Source: Carallia brachiata (lineage: Eukaryota; Streptophyta; Magnoliopsida; Malpighiales; Rhizophoraceae). From it: DNA of 64,000 nt. Below are positions 50,594 through 63,975 of the stretch, one piece after another. The stretch spans positions 5,086,959 through 5,150,958 of the forward strand of contig JADCRB010000013.1 in assembly GCA_021464245.1 (NCBI GenBank), given 5' to 3'. Each line of letters opens with the position of its first letter. The first letter of the stretch is position 1. The notes under the pieces were generated by a model that saw only the letters and a list, made by a program, of their open reading frames with translations, was not told the origin of the DNA and made no database searches. The translations under genes and the position numbers were made by a program.

Positions 50594-52181
50594 TTTTCTC
50601 TTAGCTCTGTTTGTACGGCATAAAGTCTACTAATTATAAAGGCGTTTTAAAGCAACCAGATCGGTTGTAAACTTCAGTTGACTTGACTCGATCCACTACC
50701 ACACCAATAATGCAAATAAAATATTAGTGTAATTTTATCATGGTGGGTACCTAAGTAACCTTACTCTTTTTTGACTGATAACCTTATTCTGTGTGCTTCT
50801 TTGTTGATCCTATGGTACAGATATAGTGGATTCTTCTTTGTTTGTTCTTTCCTTTTCCTGGTCCAAAAAAAAAAAATGAAAAGCATAATAGTATCCACAG
50901 TTTTGCTAAGTAGCACTGTAATTCTATGTTTAGAAGGTAAGAAACAATCAAATGATTATGTCATTTATGATAAAATTAATCTCACTATTTGACACTAATA
51001 AAATTCATTCTTGGAAATTTCTCACTTGTTTTAAATTAATTAAGTCTCCTAACCGGTTTGTTCTTTCTTTTTCTGTCACATAAAGTCGCGCAGTCAATTT
51101 CCCGTGCTTTAAATAAGTCATCCACGCGTCATATGTGAATGGCTTGTTTGATACATCCGTGCCAGAAATCTTTGCACATAATAAAGTCCAGTCGTGAGAT
51201 GCCTACTTGGATTCAGATTGATTGATTCATTTTTATATCATAATATTGTAGAACCTAAAATAATCAAGATGAAGACATAAGAATTAAGAACAACGTAAAA
51301 CAAGTTTTGAGCATTCACCAGACAAATGGTCTTGCAAACTGAAATCAAATTGAAAACTTTGGTTAATTGAAGCTCAGTTTATCATTTATATTTTTATATA
51401 AACACATGGAGTCAATTAAAAGACAATTGGTTTTAGTGTACAACAAATTCGCAAGAGCAAATAAGAATATATGGAAAAAACAACATTAGGAAAGTCACCT
51501 CGCAATAGGTGCGACAAGTGCTCAAATTAGATTTGTCGGAGTCTAATATAACTTTTAGATACTGAATTTTTGCAAAAACAAGAAAAAAAAGAGACAATTT
51601 GTTTTTCCCTCCAAGTGCTAAAAACAACTCGTCGTCAGCCTTATTCTTTTGTTTTTTAACTGAATACATGACACGTGATTGTGCCAAATACGATCAGAAA
51701 TATGTTTTTTTGAAGCAAAAAGTAGTCCTAATATAGAACCAATGTTGGCATACCCACTTCTTTTTCAAAGAATAGATAATACTAGTATAGAACTAATATT
51801 GGCATATCCTTGAAGTAATATTTAATTATGATAAGTAAGGTTGAGATTCATATTTTATATTTTAAATTTTACCTTAAATTTTAAATCTATTGACCACTAG
51901 GTTATACTTCGTCATTGATATATTTCTTTTTATTGATACTTTTTTTTTTCTCTATTAAGATATTCATTATATCATGAGTTATACAATAATAATAATTCTT
52001 CTCATTTGTATAAAACTTACATCCCTCCTCATAGCATTAGAACAAGAGAATTGTGTAATATATTTTACAATAGTGTATATATTGTACAATATATACAATA
52101 GAATTTTACATCCCTGCTCAAACTTTTTCTTCAAAATTTATCGATGAACATAATAGTGTATATAATGGTAAGGAGTAATAA

Positions 52182-52214
<33 letters not shown>
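52182..52214. repeat. (AAT)n microsatellite
   Basis: About eleven AAT units. Confidence 0.9.
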
Positions 52215-52369
52215 GAATGTCCAAACGAATCAATTGGCTTTTAGAGCAAATAATAAAGTTAAAGCGTTGCGACTTGCGACATGCTTACTCGGAGACCAAA
52301 GTTAAAGAGTACAGCAAGGGCTGCATGATTGCTTTGAAGCATGATTAGCTACAGATTCTGCACTACAGG

Positions 52370-52862
52370 ATATGCAATTTTTTAATTTTTAATTTTTAAT
52401 TTTTTGTATTTTTTATATATAAATCTTAAATTTTTTTAATATTTTATTTAAATTTTAAGTCTTTTAATTTTTTATCAAATTAATCTTTTTGTTTATGAAA
52501 AATAGTTAATTTATTAATAAATAAGTTTAATTTAATAAAAATTATTAAAAAAAATTAAATATATGAATTAAATATTTTTTTATCAACAAATATACACATT
52601 AAATATTTTTTAATAAATAACTACATAAATTAAATATGCAACTTACATATTTTTTGATGAAAAAATATTTAATTCGTACATTTAATTTTTTTAAAATAAT
52701 TTTGTAATGTTGAAATTATTTTTAATAAATTAATTACTTTCTGTCAATAAATAGACTAATTTGATAAAAATTAAAAGATTTAAAATTCTAATAAAATCTT
52801 AAAAAAATTTAAAATATATATAAAAATATATAAATTTAAAACTAAAAAAAACATATTGTCGT
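52370..52862. mobile_element. Decayed relative of the Mutator-like MITE
   Basis: The layout parallels 39872-40372: an AT-rich left arm, a central block with AAATTAATCTTTTTGTTTATG, and a right arm with ACTAATTTGATAAAAATTAAAAGATTTAAAATTC. Terminal bases and target duplication are not clear. Confidence 0.35.
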
Positions 52863-53287
52863 GAACATCGGAGAAGGGGGACTTTTGGTGTTCCAAAGCA
52901 AAGTACCCGTGTACTTTTCACTTGTCCAGCTTTACGGCTTTGATTTTTTTTTTTTTTTTTTTGGGCTACAAAGGAGCTCTTTATAGGACTCCATGATACT
53001 CCCCATAGTATGGAAGAAATAAGGAAAAAGAAAAACTTTTTTGTTTATAAAAGTAATTGTACATGTATAATAGTAATATAAATAATATAAAATATTAAAT
53101 AAGTAAATTTATAAAAATTAGATAAATTATTAAATATAATTAAAAGAGACTGTTGGCTGTGTAACAAAAGCTGCATCAAAAGATTCTATTAATTGAAGGT
53201 GTGACTCTCCATTTGCAATTTATGCACGAAAGGCTGGACGTGTGCTTCACGGCTCGGAACAACACGACGGCAGTATTATTCATAGTT

Positions 53288-53715
53288 ATAAAACCCGATC
53301 GATCTAGCCCGGTCGAATCACAAAGTGACTCTGTTACTGGGATCATTTGGACATTTAATTCGTAAAAACTCGATCGATTCAATTAGATTTTTTAAACTTA
53401 GTTGATCAATAACTTAGTTGAATTGAATTGGGTCACTTTTTTAAGTAAAAAATTAAAAAAAAAAAGAATTTTAATACATTTTAATGTCCTAAAAGATAAA
53501 GAAGAAGAATTTTTTCTTTATTTGGATCTAAAAGAAAAAATATTATGAAAATAACTGAATAAAAACCTTATTCCTACACATAAACAAAATTAAAAATTAT
53601 TTTAGACATCGACTCAGCAGAGTCAATTATTGACCCACTTAATAAACCAATAACTTATTGACTCAGTCATCTGTTTAAATCATTCTCCGTTCGGATTTAA
53701 TAACTTTGGTATTAT
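53288..53715. mobile_element. AT-rich MITE-like element
   Basis: Left end AGTTATAAAACCCGATCGATC, right end the complement of AAGTTATTAAATCCGAACGG; the interior has GTCAATTATTGACCCACTTAA. Same general class as 17500-17985 and 62005-62645. Confidence 0.4.
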
Positions 53716-54439
53716 CAGCTGCAGCGCTTCAATCAACTTGAGAAATTTTTTTTTTTTAATCTTAAGTGAAAGGGGAGATACAATTATCAGAAACCTCATA
53801 TTCAAACATTAAATTTCACCCTGAGTTTTAGACTTCGTAGTTGGAGTTTAATTATGCAAATATTGCATTCGCCCTTTTTTTTTGTCTTTTAATCATACAG
53901 ATATTGTTGGGAAGCCCAATGTTTGCAAATTAGTCCAACTTCTGACTTTTCTGGCATAAACCGTATATTTCATGTAGGTCGTATTTCTTTGGGTTGGTAG
54001 TAATCGAATGGTTTTATTATCTAAAATGAAGAACATTTCCTACCAAAAGATTAGCCCAACAACGAAAGGATACTTGAGAGATTTGAAAATATTTTTACCA
54101 ATTAAAATATTTACACTTTTAAGGAGTTTGACGTCGAGCTCAATACATTAGTGTATAGATGACTCTCAAATAACAAAAAAATCGTGCTATTAGTAACTAC
54201 AACGGTTGATCAATTCTTTGAGGGATGCCAAAAAATTCCTGTCTACAAAATCCTTTTCGTTGATTAATTGTACTATACTTAATAAGTACACACAATCCAA
54301 TATTATGAGCGCTTGATTCTTCTAATATTGGTAGGAATGCATTGATTCTCTTCTATACAATTATGTAAAGACCATATCACCGCTGATAACTTAATATAAT
54401 TACAATAATACCAACAATAAAATGTCGAAATCCTATCGC

Positions 54440-55745
54440 AAATAGGATCGGCAATAGGGAGAGTTGGGGGCGGAGATGACTAATCCGTTTCCCGTGCCCG
54501 TTTATTACTCTCATCTCCGTCCCCGTCCCCATTTCTATCGAATATGAAATTTTAATTCTCGTCTCCATTCTCGTCCGAGAATGGGAGTCCCCGTCCTCAC
54601 CTCATACTCGTCGAAATGAAAATTAAAAAAGTCATATTTTCACAACTCAAATTACTTTATACTCGTGATCAATTACAAGTCAGCCTTTTATATTATAAAT
54701 ATCCTTTGACTTAAAAATATAATAAATAAATGATTTAAGTATTAAAGTTCAAATACACAAGTTTTATATTAAGAATTAGTAATAGAAATTAAGGTCCTAT
54801 AATTTGTAACTTGATGTATAATGTGTAGAAGAATAATGATGTTATTTTTGAAAATGCTATATTGCTCAAATTTATAATAAACAAGTATTGAAGTTATATT
54901 GCTCAAGTTTATATACTGATATAATGACATTATTTTAGAAAATGCTGACATAGAGGAATAATTTAGGCAAATCGCATTCAACGTTTCAATTACTGTACAA
55001 TACTAAAGTTTAAAACTGTATTTTATAAAGATATGGATCATATAAAAAAACTCAATTATGAAAAAATTCAATAAATGAAAGTTATAAAAACTTCACTCGA
55101 TAATTTTAAATATTTTTTGTCTATTTTTTGTATATAATGTTAGATTTCTTACAATATTAGAAGTTTTAATTTCGTTCCTAACTTTTTAAACAATTTATTC
55201 TCATGTTTTTGGCATGTGTATGCTAACACTTTTAAAAAATAATAATAATAATAATAATAGTGTTTCAGAACAAAATTTTTAATAAAAAAATGGTCTTTCA
55301 AACTTGTGTATTCAAGGCCAATCTTTCAAATTATTGGTTGAGAACTTGTATGACAAGTTGTTGTGATTTATGTAATATCTATTAATAATTTCGTGATTGC
55401 CATTAGAATTGATTATTTTTTGAATCATTGACTTCAAGGCTATTAACATTTTAAGTAAACTACCAGGGTAAAAAAAAGCAATTCCATTAATAATTTAATA
55501 ATTTCATTAATAATTTAAAGGTAATTAAAACATAAGTTATTAAAGAGTGAAGACAGTAAATATTAAGTAATAAAAACAAATAAAAATTAAAAAATAAATA
55601 AATAATAAAAAAAATAAACGGGAAAAGTATGGGATTGGGGATAGGAGAACTCGTCCCCGTCCCCGTTTCCGTACCCATTAAAAAAATACAGGGATCACCA
55701 ATCTCTGCTCCGTTCTCCGGTCAACTAGTTTTGACCACATACCCA
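54440..55745. mobile_element. Possible element with CCCCGTCCCC-rich ends
   Basis: Two GC-rich patches (54440-54610 and 55625-55745) with CTCCGTCCCCGTCCCC and GTCCCCGTCCCCGTTTCC enclose about 1 kb of AT-rich DNA. Plant repeats with such ends are common, but I could not define termini or a target duplication. Confidence 0.35.
54661..54805 (+). repeat. Dispersed repeat, copy 1 of 2
   Basis: Similar to 57174-57320: both contain TATTATAAATATCCTTTRACTTAAAAATATAAT-like sequence, then AGTATTAAAGTTCAAA and AAGTTTTATATTAAGAATTA. Probably parts of one transposon family. Confidence 0.6.
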
Positions 55746-56335
55746 TCGAGCGAGTATAGATAAATTCCAAATAATGAAATTGCTGTCATATTTTGGTCAA
55801 CCAGTAAAAGCAGTATCAACCACAATCTTCAATTTTAGATGGATAAAAGCATGCTGACATGCTTAGGTTGATCAGTGAGGTTGTCTATCCACCATTCCAC
55901 TGAAAATTTTTAACACACATATTTTAATCTGTCTTTTTGTATTGAGTTATTATCAAAAAAATAACATTACATTTGCGTTTTTTTATAAATCTAACACCAC
56001 TTTTAAAAACTAACAAATCTAATACAATTTAATTATTTTCTTACAAATCTAGCACAACTTTTAATAATTAATAAATCTAGTACAGTTTAATTATTTTTTA
56101 ACAAATCTAATACACTGTCAGTTAAAAATAATCGAATCTCTAGTATGCACACATACATATAAGACATTTGGATGTTTTAAACTGTACTGAATTTTTACGT
56201 TCAATTATTTTTTAACAAATTTAACACACTGTCAGTTAAATATAATGGAGCAGTAGTGCAAACCACCGCCAATCACATAGGCGAGGGAAGCCAAAGTGCG
56301 TTGAACTTGAATTCCCCAATCCCTATAGCTAGTGC

Positions 56336-56540
56336 TCAACATTTCTCTATCAGATTGCCACAAGGGTGAGTTAAGGGAGACGACCCCGTGATGAGACCAG
56401 TAACCAATTTAGAATCAGCTTCTAGAACCAATTTTCGATAGCTCTGGTCCATTGCAAGAGTCAAACCATGGAGTATGGCCCGAAGCTCAGCCACAAGTGC
56501 AAAACAGACTCCAATTTTATAGCTGGAACCTCCAAGTCAC
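56336..56540 (-). pseudogene. LINE-type RNase H domain remnant
   Basis: On the - strand this reads GSSYKIGVCFALVAELRAIL, continuing HGLTLAMDQSYRKLVLEADS and KLVTGLITGSSPLTHPCGN, then a TGA. The AELRAILHGLTLA and LEADSK blocks match the active-site Glu and Asp regions of RNase H in plant non-LTR retrotransposons. No reverse transcriptase was found next to it, so it is a fragment. Confidence 0.65.
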
Positions 56541-56679
56541 TTGCCCATATGCCTATGGGACGAGGATTCTCCGTTGGGCCTTTGCATGACCATTGCTAAT
56601 GTTTACTTTTCTTTATTGTTTGACGTCTTTGGCAGTGGACACACTGACATTAAAAAAAAAAAGAATATAGTTAATATGC

Positions 56680-56885
56680 AAATAAAGCATAAACTATCTG
56701 TGTTCTCATAACACAATTTTTTAAAAGTAATAATTTGATTCCTTAAAATTATTTTTATCAAAAATTTTAGTACAGACACTAACGAATTTTGTTAAGTTAC
56801 ATTTATGTGGGTGAAAAAATTTACAACATAACGTGCTACCATGACATTTATTGTGAGATTTAAACAATAAATGTAAACGAAAAAA
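56680..56885 (+). repeat. Dispersed repeat, pairs with 63755-63975
   Basis: The two stretches share AAAAGTAATAATTTGRTTYCTTAAAATTATTTTTA-like sequence and the CATGRCATTTATTG block in the same order and orientation, about 7 kb apart. Confidence 0.65.
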
Positions 56886-57173
56886 ATTATTTTCTTTTTA
56901 AATTCTATTCTTCTTCTTCACCTTTACTTCATCAGTTATATTTTCATCCCACCATTGGCTCGTCTTATTCGAGCAATCTCTCATTACTTCATCAGGCATA
57001 TAATATTTTATATATATACAAAAACTAATCTACGTAGTAAAGACGCACCCAATTTAGTTAAATAATCTACCTAGGAATTCTCTTCCCTTAATACATGTTG
57101 TAACTCAACATGCCAAGCTCGTTTGCAAAGATTGCAAATTTCATATATTTACACTACTCAAAGTACCTGAAAT

Positions 57174-57320
57174 TCGTGATTAATGACAAACTACCTGTAT
57201 ATATTACAAATATCCTTTAACTTAAAAATATAATGAATAAGTGATCTAAGTATTAAAGTTCAAACGAACAAGTTTTATATTAAAAATTAATAATATAAAT
57301 TAAGGTCCCAAAACTTGATG
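57174..57320 (+). repeat. Dispersed repeat, copy 2 of 2
   Basis: Partner of 54661-54805. Confidence 0.6.
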
Positions 57321-60300
57321 CAAATAACCAATAAGTTCTACGAACATGTTGGTACCCAAACCTGCTGAGTGCATAAAACCACCCTTCTAAAACCCAAACT
57401 CATCACACAATAAGCCACTGAACCCTACTCTACTCAGATTACCTCAGGAACTCTCATTTGTCTTAAGCTTCACAGGAGCTGAACTCCACCGTACAAGCCA
57501 ATGGGCGTAGAATGAGCCTCCCCTAGAATCGGAAAACTAGAACATACATGCAAAATTAGGTGGTTCTACTGGAATGAGACAGCACCAATTCATCTTCTTT
57601 TGGCATTATTGAGTCTTCTGGACAGTAATCGAAATGACGTAATTTTTTATTACATATTAGTTTCTTTTCTTTTCTTTCTAATGTACCAAAAAAATTACTT
57701 AACAGTTAAAAAACAATGGCTAGCCTCACATTGTTTTGAGCCTTTGGACAAATTAAATACGACTGCCCCAGTTATTGTGGGCTTTGACTGACAGACGAAC
57801 CATCAATCTGGTAATTAGACTTGATTTATACGGGGTACATTATTTTTTAGATTTGTTTGAAATTAAAGAAATATATTTTTCAAAGTTTGTATTATTTTTA
57901 TATTAATATATTAAAATCAATTTAAATTATTTTATATCATTTTAGTATAAATTTTTTATAAAATTTAATATTTTTTAAAATTACGTAATAAAAATTTATT
58001 AATTATAAGTAACTTTCGTGCTACTAGAAAGAATGAATAAAGTAAATGAAAACTTTCGCCACTACTAGAAATCTGAACCATTATAGTAACAACAAAAACC
58101 AAAACAGTACTTTTGAATGAATGAATAACAAAAATAAAAAGACTAGAAATTAGGTTAAGATGATAAACAATAGAAATAACGAAAAATAAAATTACATTGA
58201 AAATATTTGAAAGGCTTTAGCTCTATTGATCCTTAACTAGAGAGAGACAGAAGAAGAGAGAGAAATAGCACAATCCCAATAATATATCTATACTCAATAA
58301 ATATTATTCGAATAGATTTTTCACATAGCTAACCCTAATTCAACATCAAGTTTGATTTCAAAATAAGAGGAATTTTTTTTTTTTTTTTCATTTTTTGTTT
58401 ATAAAGTTAGGTACAAGTTTAGATTGCAAACTGTACATAATTTGTTCCATTGAGTTGCAAATTCAATTAGGTCAAATTTTCACATATCAAAGTCGTAATA
58501 TTCGAAATTTCAAATCAAATTTTGTCTTTCAAGCTTTTAAGTCAAAACGACTTAATGTTTGCCTAAACAACGCCCGAACCAAGACGATATCGTTAAGGAC
58601 ATATTCATGGGAAAGGTTCTCTATTGGTCCTGACAATGGTAAGGCGTGACATGTATTTATGGTTGAAATTCTTTGATGCCGGGCGTATCGGCGCTGCAAA
58701 GAGAAAAGTTTTTTTGTCATAAGAAAGGAGAAAAAAAAGGGAGTAGATTCCAGTTTCGTTAGAGAAAATAGCACTAAACACAGGAGAAAATTTAATTAGA
58801 AGATATATATATATATTTAATCTTATTGAATAACTTGTACCGAACATTAAATTAAAGTTTTTAGCTTAACAAATGAATAACCTCTCTTTATTAAAAAAGA
58901 AAAATTGTAGTCAAAGAAACTCACATCTTATACCCCACTGGGGGGGCCTTGATTGATTGCGATTTGGCACCTCAAACTAGCAAATTCAACAAGGATAGAA
59001 TATTCTTTTTGAAGTAGTCTGATTTCAAGGTCTGCCTTTCATGCAAAGAGTAAGATTACATAATTATATAATTAATTATTAATATTCTTTAATTTAATAA
59101 TGTCTGACTATTTATTTATTTTTATTTTATAAATTCATTCATTTAACAGTTTATATCTCTTTATTGTTACTTTGAAATTAATCTTATGAAACGAAAAGGT
59201 TTTATCCTATCGTCTTAAAAAAACGGTTAATCTGGTAAAAAAATGTTACTTTAAAATCAATCTTGTGAAACGAAAGGTTTTAACCTATGTTTTGTAAAAA
59301 ATGGTTAATCTGGTTAAAAAACCGTGAACTTTTTGAGTTTTTATAAATTTATTGTGAACTTTCCTTTTTTTAGAATACATCACGAACTCTTTAACTGGTT
59401 GTAAATTTATCATGTTGTCATTGCAAAGTAACAAATTTTATTTTCATTTTCAAAATTTCAACTTTAAATCTCTATTTTTAATTGAAAAACCAAACGTTTT
59501 TTATTTGTTTGGAAGGTTTAATGTTGGAATTTTAGATTTGGGTACAAAATTTGTTATTATATTTGGAATTACGAGATAATAGATTTCAAGCCAACTAAAG
59601 AATTCATGACATAGAGTAAAAGATTATAATATATTTAAAAAAATCCTGAATAATTTATAGATTTTTTAAGAAATTTGTAAACGTGTTAAAAAAAAGTCAA
59701 AAACGCGTTAGCCACCAACTACACAGTTGATAGTTTTTAATTTTTCTCTTTTCACATAATCTTTTCACACGAAAATGAACCCTATAAATAGGTCTCTTCC
59801 CCCTATTTCCAAAATTATTCAGAAAATCCATAAATAGAAAAATATTGAGAACTTAAAAGAAAAAAAAATTTTGAAATTCTCTCAATAAAATTTCTTCAAT
59901 AAAATTTTTTCTTTTCTTACGTTGTTATACTCTAATATATTCTCTTAACTCTTTTTTTAGAGATATCTTACGTGTAAATCCAAAAAATTTTCTGTATTTA
60001 TTTTTAAATGTATTTTTGGTTTATACTCTCTAATCATATAAGATCTATATCTGTGAAGATATAGATTTAAAATATAAAATATTACAAATCTGACTGAATC
60101 AAATCTCATACGGCCCTAAATAAAGTTCAGGCAGTTTATTCGAGAACAAGCAATCTCGGTTTTCAGTGAAATTAAGTCAGATAGAGTCATATCAGATTTC
60201 TATAATTTTTAAACGTAGTCCAAACGTTGACATCAGATCCAGTTTCAGTCTATCCAGTTGAAGATAAAACTGTAGAATTTATTTTCATCAAGATCAAACT

Positions 60301-62004
60301 CATGCAGCTCTTGAAAGAGTCACGAATGAACACTAATTGGAGAATCCACAAATATCGACCACACGTAAATTTTTTTATTTTAAATTTTTATTTATAATGT
60401 ATAATTTGTATTTTTTAAATTTAATTGTTACAGTTTTGAAATTTATGTTTGTTACAATGTTAACCCTTAAAAAAAAAAAAAAAAAAAAAGGAAAAAGAGG
60501 AAGAGGCAAGTGCCTAAAGACATGCTAAAATTTGTCGGAGTTAGAAAAGAGGAATTAGACTCTTTACGCTGATTTATCGTTGATTGTGACCTGATAATGG
60601 TTGAATTCAACGTAAGTAATGGTCACAAGATTTGTATGTTTCTAGTGAACTCGAAAATCCCACGACGGCTTTTACAGGAGGAGTGAAGGAAGAGAAAGGA
60701 AAATAGAGGAAAGAAAAGTGTAAAAGTCAAGGAATAATGAGCTGTTTGGTGTGCAAATGAAAGGAGAAGGAAGCCAAATTTGGAAAGAGAATTCTGTATT
60801 GTCGTATTATACGGCCAGTCTCGCTAAATTTGGGGAGAAAATGGGCGAAAGGTTAAACTGTAACAGTAAAGTGACGACACTACCCTGTTAATAATGTGAA
60901 GTTTGGACTAATAGAGATGGGATCCATTACATGATTAAATATTTTTTTTTATTATATTTATATGTATTTTTTTATATAACTATAAATATTTTTTATACAA
61001 TATATAAAAAAATATGCAACGAAAAAATAATAATATTTTTTAAATTATTTTTTTGATTTAATTACATAAAATACGTTATTAATTAAAAAAAAAAATTTAT
61101 ATGATAACAATAAAAAAAATTTATTTGGTCATAACTTTTTGCCAGCAGAGATATAGATGTCTCTTTTCGTCGCTGGCCTCGCTGTTGGACGCAGTGGAGA
61201 CGTGCTGCATGTTTTCCAATCTGTCTTCAGATCGTTGTTACAGGAGAAGGGTGAAGCATGATTGCGTTCTAATTTCAGAGATAATTTGGTGATGAAGCCC
61301 TTCCATACCACGGTGAGCCTTGTGAATTCTTCTGTAATATATTTCACTTATTTGCATCCTCTGCGTAAAGCTTGTTGTTTGACCGTTTATTTTTTCATTT
61401 GGGTGTCAAAAATTAATGGGTTTCTCCCAATTTCAAAGAAAAGCATAGGGGAAAGCTCTGCTCTTTTTAGTTCAGATTCAGTCAAGACAAAACATAGAAA
61501 AAAAGGCAAATGGGTTTCTTTGTTTACCTGTGGGGCTTCCAATTTACAGAATGTTTTTTTGGGCTGTGGGTGGTGAAGGATAAAAAAGAAGTAGAGCTTT
61601 GCAAAGGTCTGCTCCAGATCAGGATCTTGAATGTATTTGTTTTTTTAACATTTCAAAACATGGGCACAAAACAGAAAAAAGAACCAATTAGGGAAAAAAA
61701 AAAAAAAAAACAAACAGAGAACGAAAGTTTAGGCTTATTTATTTATATATTTATTTATCTTTTTGTGTTGTAGTCTTTAACTTACTTGTTTCTATCGACT
61801 GGGAGTTTGTGCTTGTTTCACGAAATGGAAAATCAGCTGTTTCCTGTTTGGCGTTTGTTTGTCGAGAAAGCGTAGGAATTTCAGAATTTCTGTTACTAAT
61901 CTTCGTTAGCTAATGTGCTGTCGTTTGGCTCATATTTACTTTTTCCTCGATAATAATTCATGACATTTGTGGACTTGGGTTCCATGTCTCGTTAAATTAA
62001 TGAA
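57321..62004. other. Intergenic, no gene supported
   Basis: AT-rich with short frames only. The segment 61129-61310 is less AT-rich and ends in a plausible donor (CCACG|GTGAG), so it might be an untranslated or first exon of a gene. I found no following exon and do not call it. Confidence 0.4.
59165..59325 (+). repeat. Imperfect direct repeat (two units of about 80 bp)
   Basis: Two adjacent units, each with TTACTTTGAAATTAATCTTATGA or TTACTTTAAAATCAATCTTGTGA, then AACGAAAGGTTTTA-like sequence and GGTTAATCTGGT. Confidence 0.7.
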
Positions 62005-62645
62005 GTTAGAATCGAACCGGATCGGTCGGTTTAACTAGTTAAATCGGTGATTGGTCTTAAGTTCGGTCCGATTTTGGCTTAAAAATGAGATGTGGACTAA
62101 ACAAAAAAATAGGTTAAAAATTAAAAAAATCGGTCAAAAATAAGAAAAATCGACAAAAAATCGGACCGGTTGAACCGGTTCAATTTAAATCAAAAAATTT
62201 TAAATTATAATTTGACCCAAAATTTTATCTAAATTATAATTAAAACTCTAATTTTAATTAAAAATATCAATATAGTCATCAATTGATTAAAATTTTCAAT
62301 TTAATCTTTAAAACTAAAAAAATTAATATTTAATCATTATTTATAAATATTATTTTTTTAATTAATTTTTATAAATTATTTTTTTAAAATATACTAATTG
62401 TATTATCCTTAATTTATATAAATATTAATATAATTCTTAAAATACACTTTATTTAAATATTTATTATCAATCTTATATAATATAACATTTTATATAATTA
62501 TACAAGTTATATAAAAATTTAATTTTTATATATTTAATATTAAATATCGATTTTACCGGTTCAATCACAGTTATACCGGTCAAACCGATTGAATTTTAAA
62601 TCATTAATCTTTTTGATTTACTGACCGATTCGATTTTTAAAACTT
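62005..62645. mobile_element. AT-rich MITE-like element with GGTTCAACCGG cores
   Basis: Left end TTAGAATCGAACCGGATCGGTC, right end the complement of TTTAAAAATCGAATCGGTCAG. The inner GACCGGTTGAACCGGTTCAA is palindromic. The interior matches 17500-17985 in reverse (for example AACTAAAAAAATTAATATTTAA). Confidence 0.5.
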
Positions 62646-63029
62646 TAGTTTAAATTGGCTGCTGAAATCTTTGCATATCTTTTCTTATTTCGTGTCTTTT
62701 TTTTTTTTTTTTTTCCAAAATCGATTCAAGTGTCGCACATGTGTACTCTTTGGAATAGCAAGGCATTCTGTACCTTGAGGCCCGATAAGGGATATCGTGC
62801 ATCCCTGTTGGAGGATAAGGGCTCCTTTTTGACGCTCTATCAGTCATTTCTTTTTGTCTTGTCTCTGTTGGGGCCAGGGGTGGGTGGGATATCAGTGGAT
62901 GAGGTTTTGGACAACGGGAGCACGGAGGATAGTACAAGAAAATATGCCTAAACGTACCTATAAACAAAACCACGATATGTTGACTTCTCTTCCTCCAATC
63001 GTGGAGACAATGCTATATTCAAAAATAAA

Positions 63030-63099
63030 CAAAAATAAACAAAGTCTATTCCTATTCTATTTATCAAAAATAAACAAAGTCTATTCCTATTCTATTTAT
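63030..63099 (+). repeat. Exact 35-bp tandem duplication
   Basis: Two identical 35-base units, 63030-63064 and 63065-63099, each starting CAAAAATAAACAAAGTCTAT. Perfect identity implies a recent event. Confidence 0.95.
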
Positions 63100-63754
63100 C
63101 GCTTAATTTCTTCAAATATTAATTATTTTCTCTTCATTTTCTTCCTTAATATTTTTTTTATGTACTATAAACTTGCCTTTGTTCAAATAACATTTTCATT
63201 AATTTTTTTGTTTAACGTTTACATTCATCTTTTTCAACATCTACGTTGGCATAGTACTTTTCTTTTTTATATTTTATCTTATTTTTTTAGATGGAGGGAG
63301 GAGTTAGAACCAATTGGAAAAAAGTAAGGAGAGCTCGAAATTCGGTATGGAAGTAACACACTTTTTTTACTATTTTCAGTTTATAGGCGACCCATAATAT
63401 ATTTTTTTTTGTGTTAGACTACTTTGAACTACATCAAATTAATTTAACGAAAATATAATTCCCAATAAAAAATAAATTTACAAATAAGAATGACTTTCTA
63501 GTACATAAATAACGCAATATACAAAGTTTTCCAACAATACATTAATTTGGTTTGAGAGTAAATTTGTCATTTTTAGTTAAAAATCTTCTTCTCCTTCACT
63601 TTCTCCTCATATCTAAATAAATCATTATATTTTCTCTACACTTTCTTTTTTCACATTTTTCTTGTCACTCCAAACAATATAAAGAGAAAATTGGATTATC
63701 TTCTCAACTTTCTTTCTCCTCGCTTTCTATCTCCCATCTGTTTGAAAAAATAAA

Positions 63755-63975
63755 TAGCTAATATGTGAATAAATCCTGAACTATCCGCATTCTCATAATA
63801 TCATTTTTGAAAAGTAATAATTTGGTTTCTTAAAATTATTTTTAGCAAAAACTAAACTGCAGACGCTAACGAATTCCATTAACTTACACCCAACTAGGTG
63901 AAAAATTTGGCAACATAATGTGCTAACATGGCATTTATTGGGAAATTTAAAAATTAAATTAAATGAAAAAATCAT
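63755..63975 (+). repeat. Dispersed repeat, pairs with 56680-56885
   Basis: Second copy of the repeat described at 56680-56885; it reaches almost to the window edge. Confidence 0.65.

Larger units (their letters stand above)
48780..51700 (-). repeat. Segmental repeat unit 4 (gene copy D)
   Basis: Shortest unit. It opens at the GAATAAAAATTTTTAATTCC block (48824), which in unit 3 lies at 45193, so its left part is truncated. The right edge is the CTAAAAACAACTCGTC block near 51620. Confidence 0.75.

Noticed and set aside
61101..61576. Possible gene start with a donor at 61310
   Set aside because: Slightly higher GC and a donor-like site only; no second exon, domain or conserved block found.
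62650..63327. Open frames up to 157 residues on both strands
   Set aside because: Composition is Ile/Phe/Tyr/Lys-rich from AT DNA and one runs through the 35-bp duplication; no recognisable protein.
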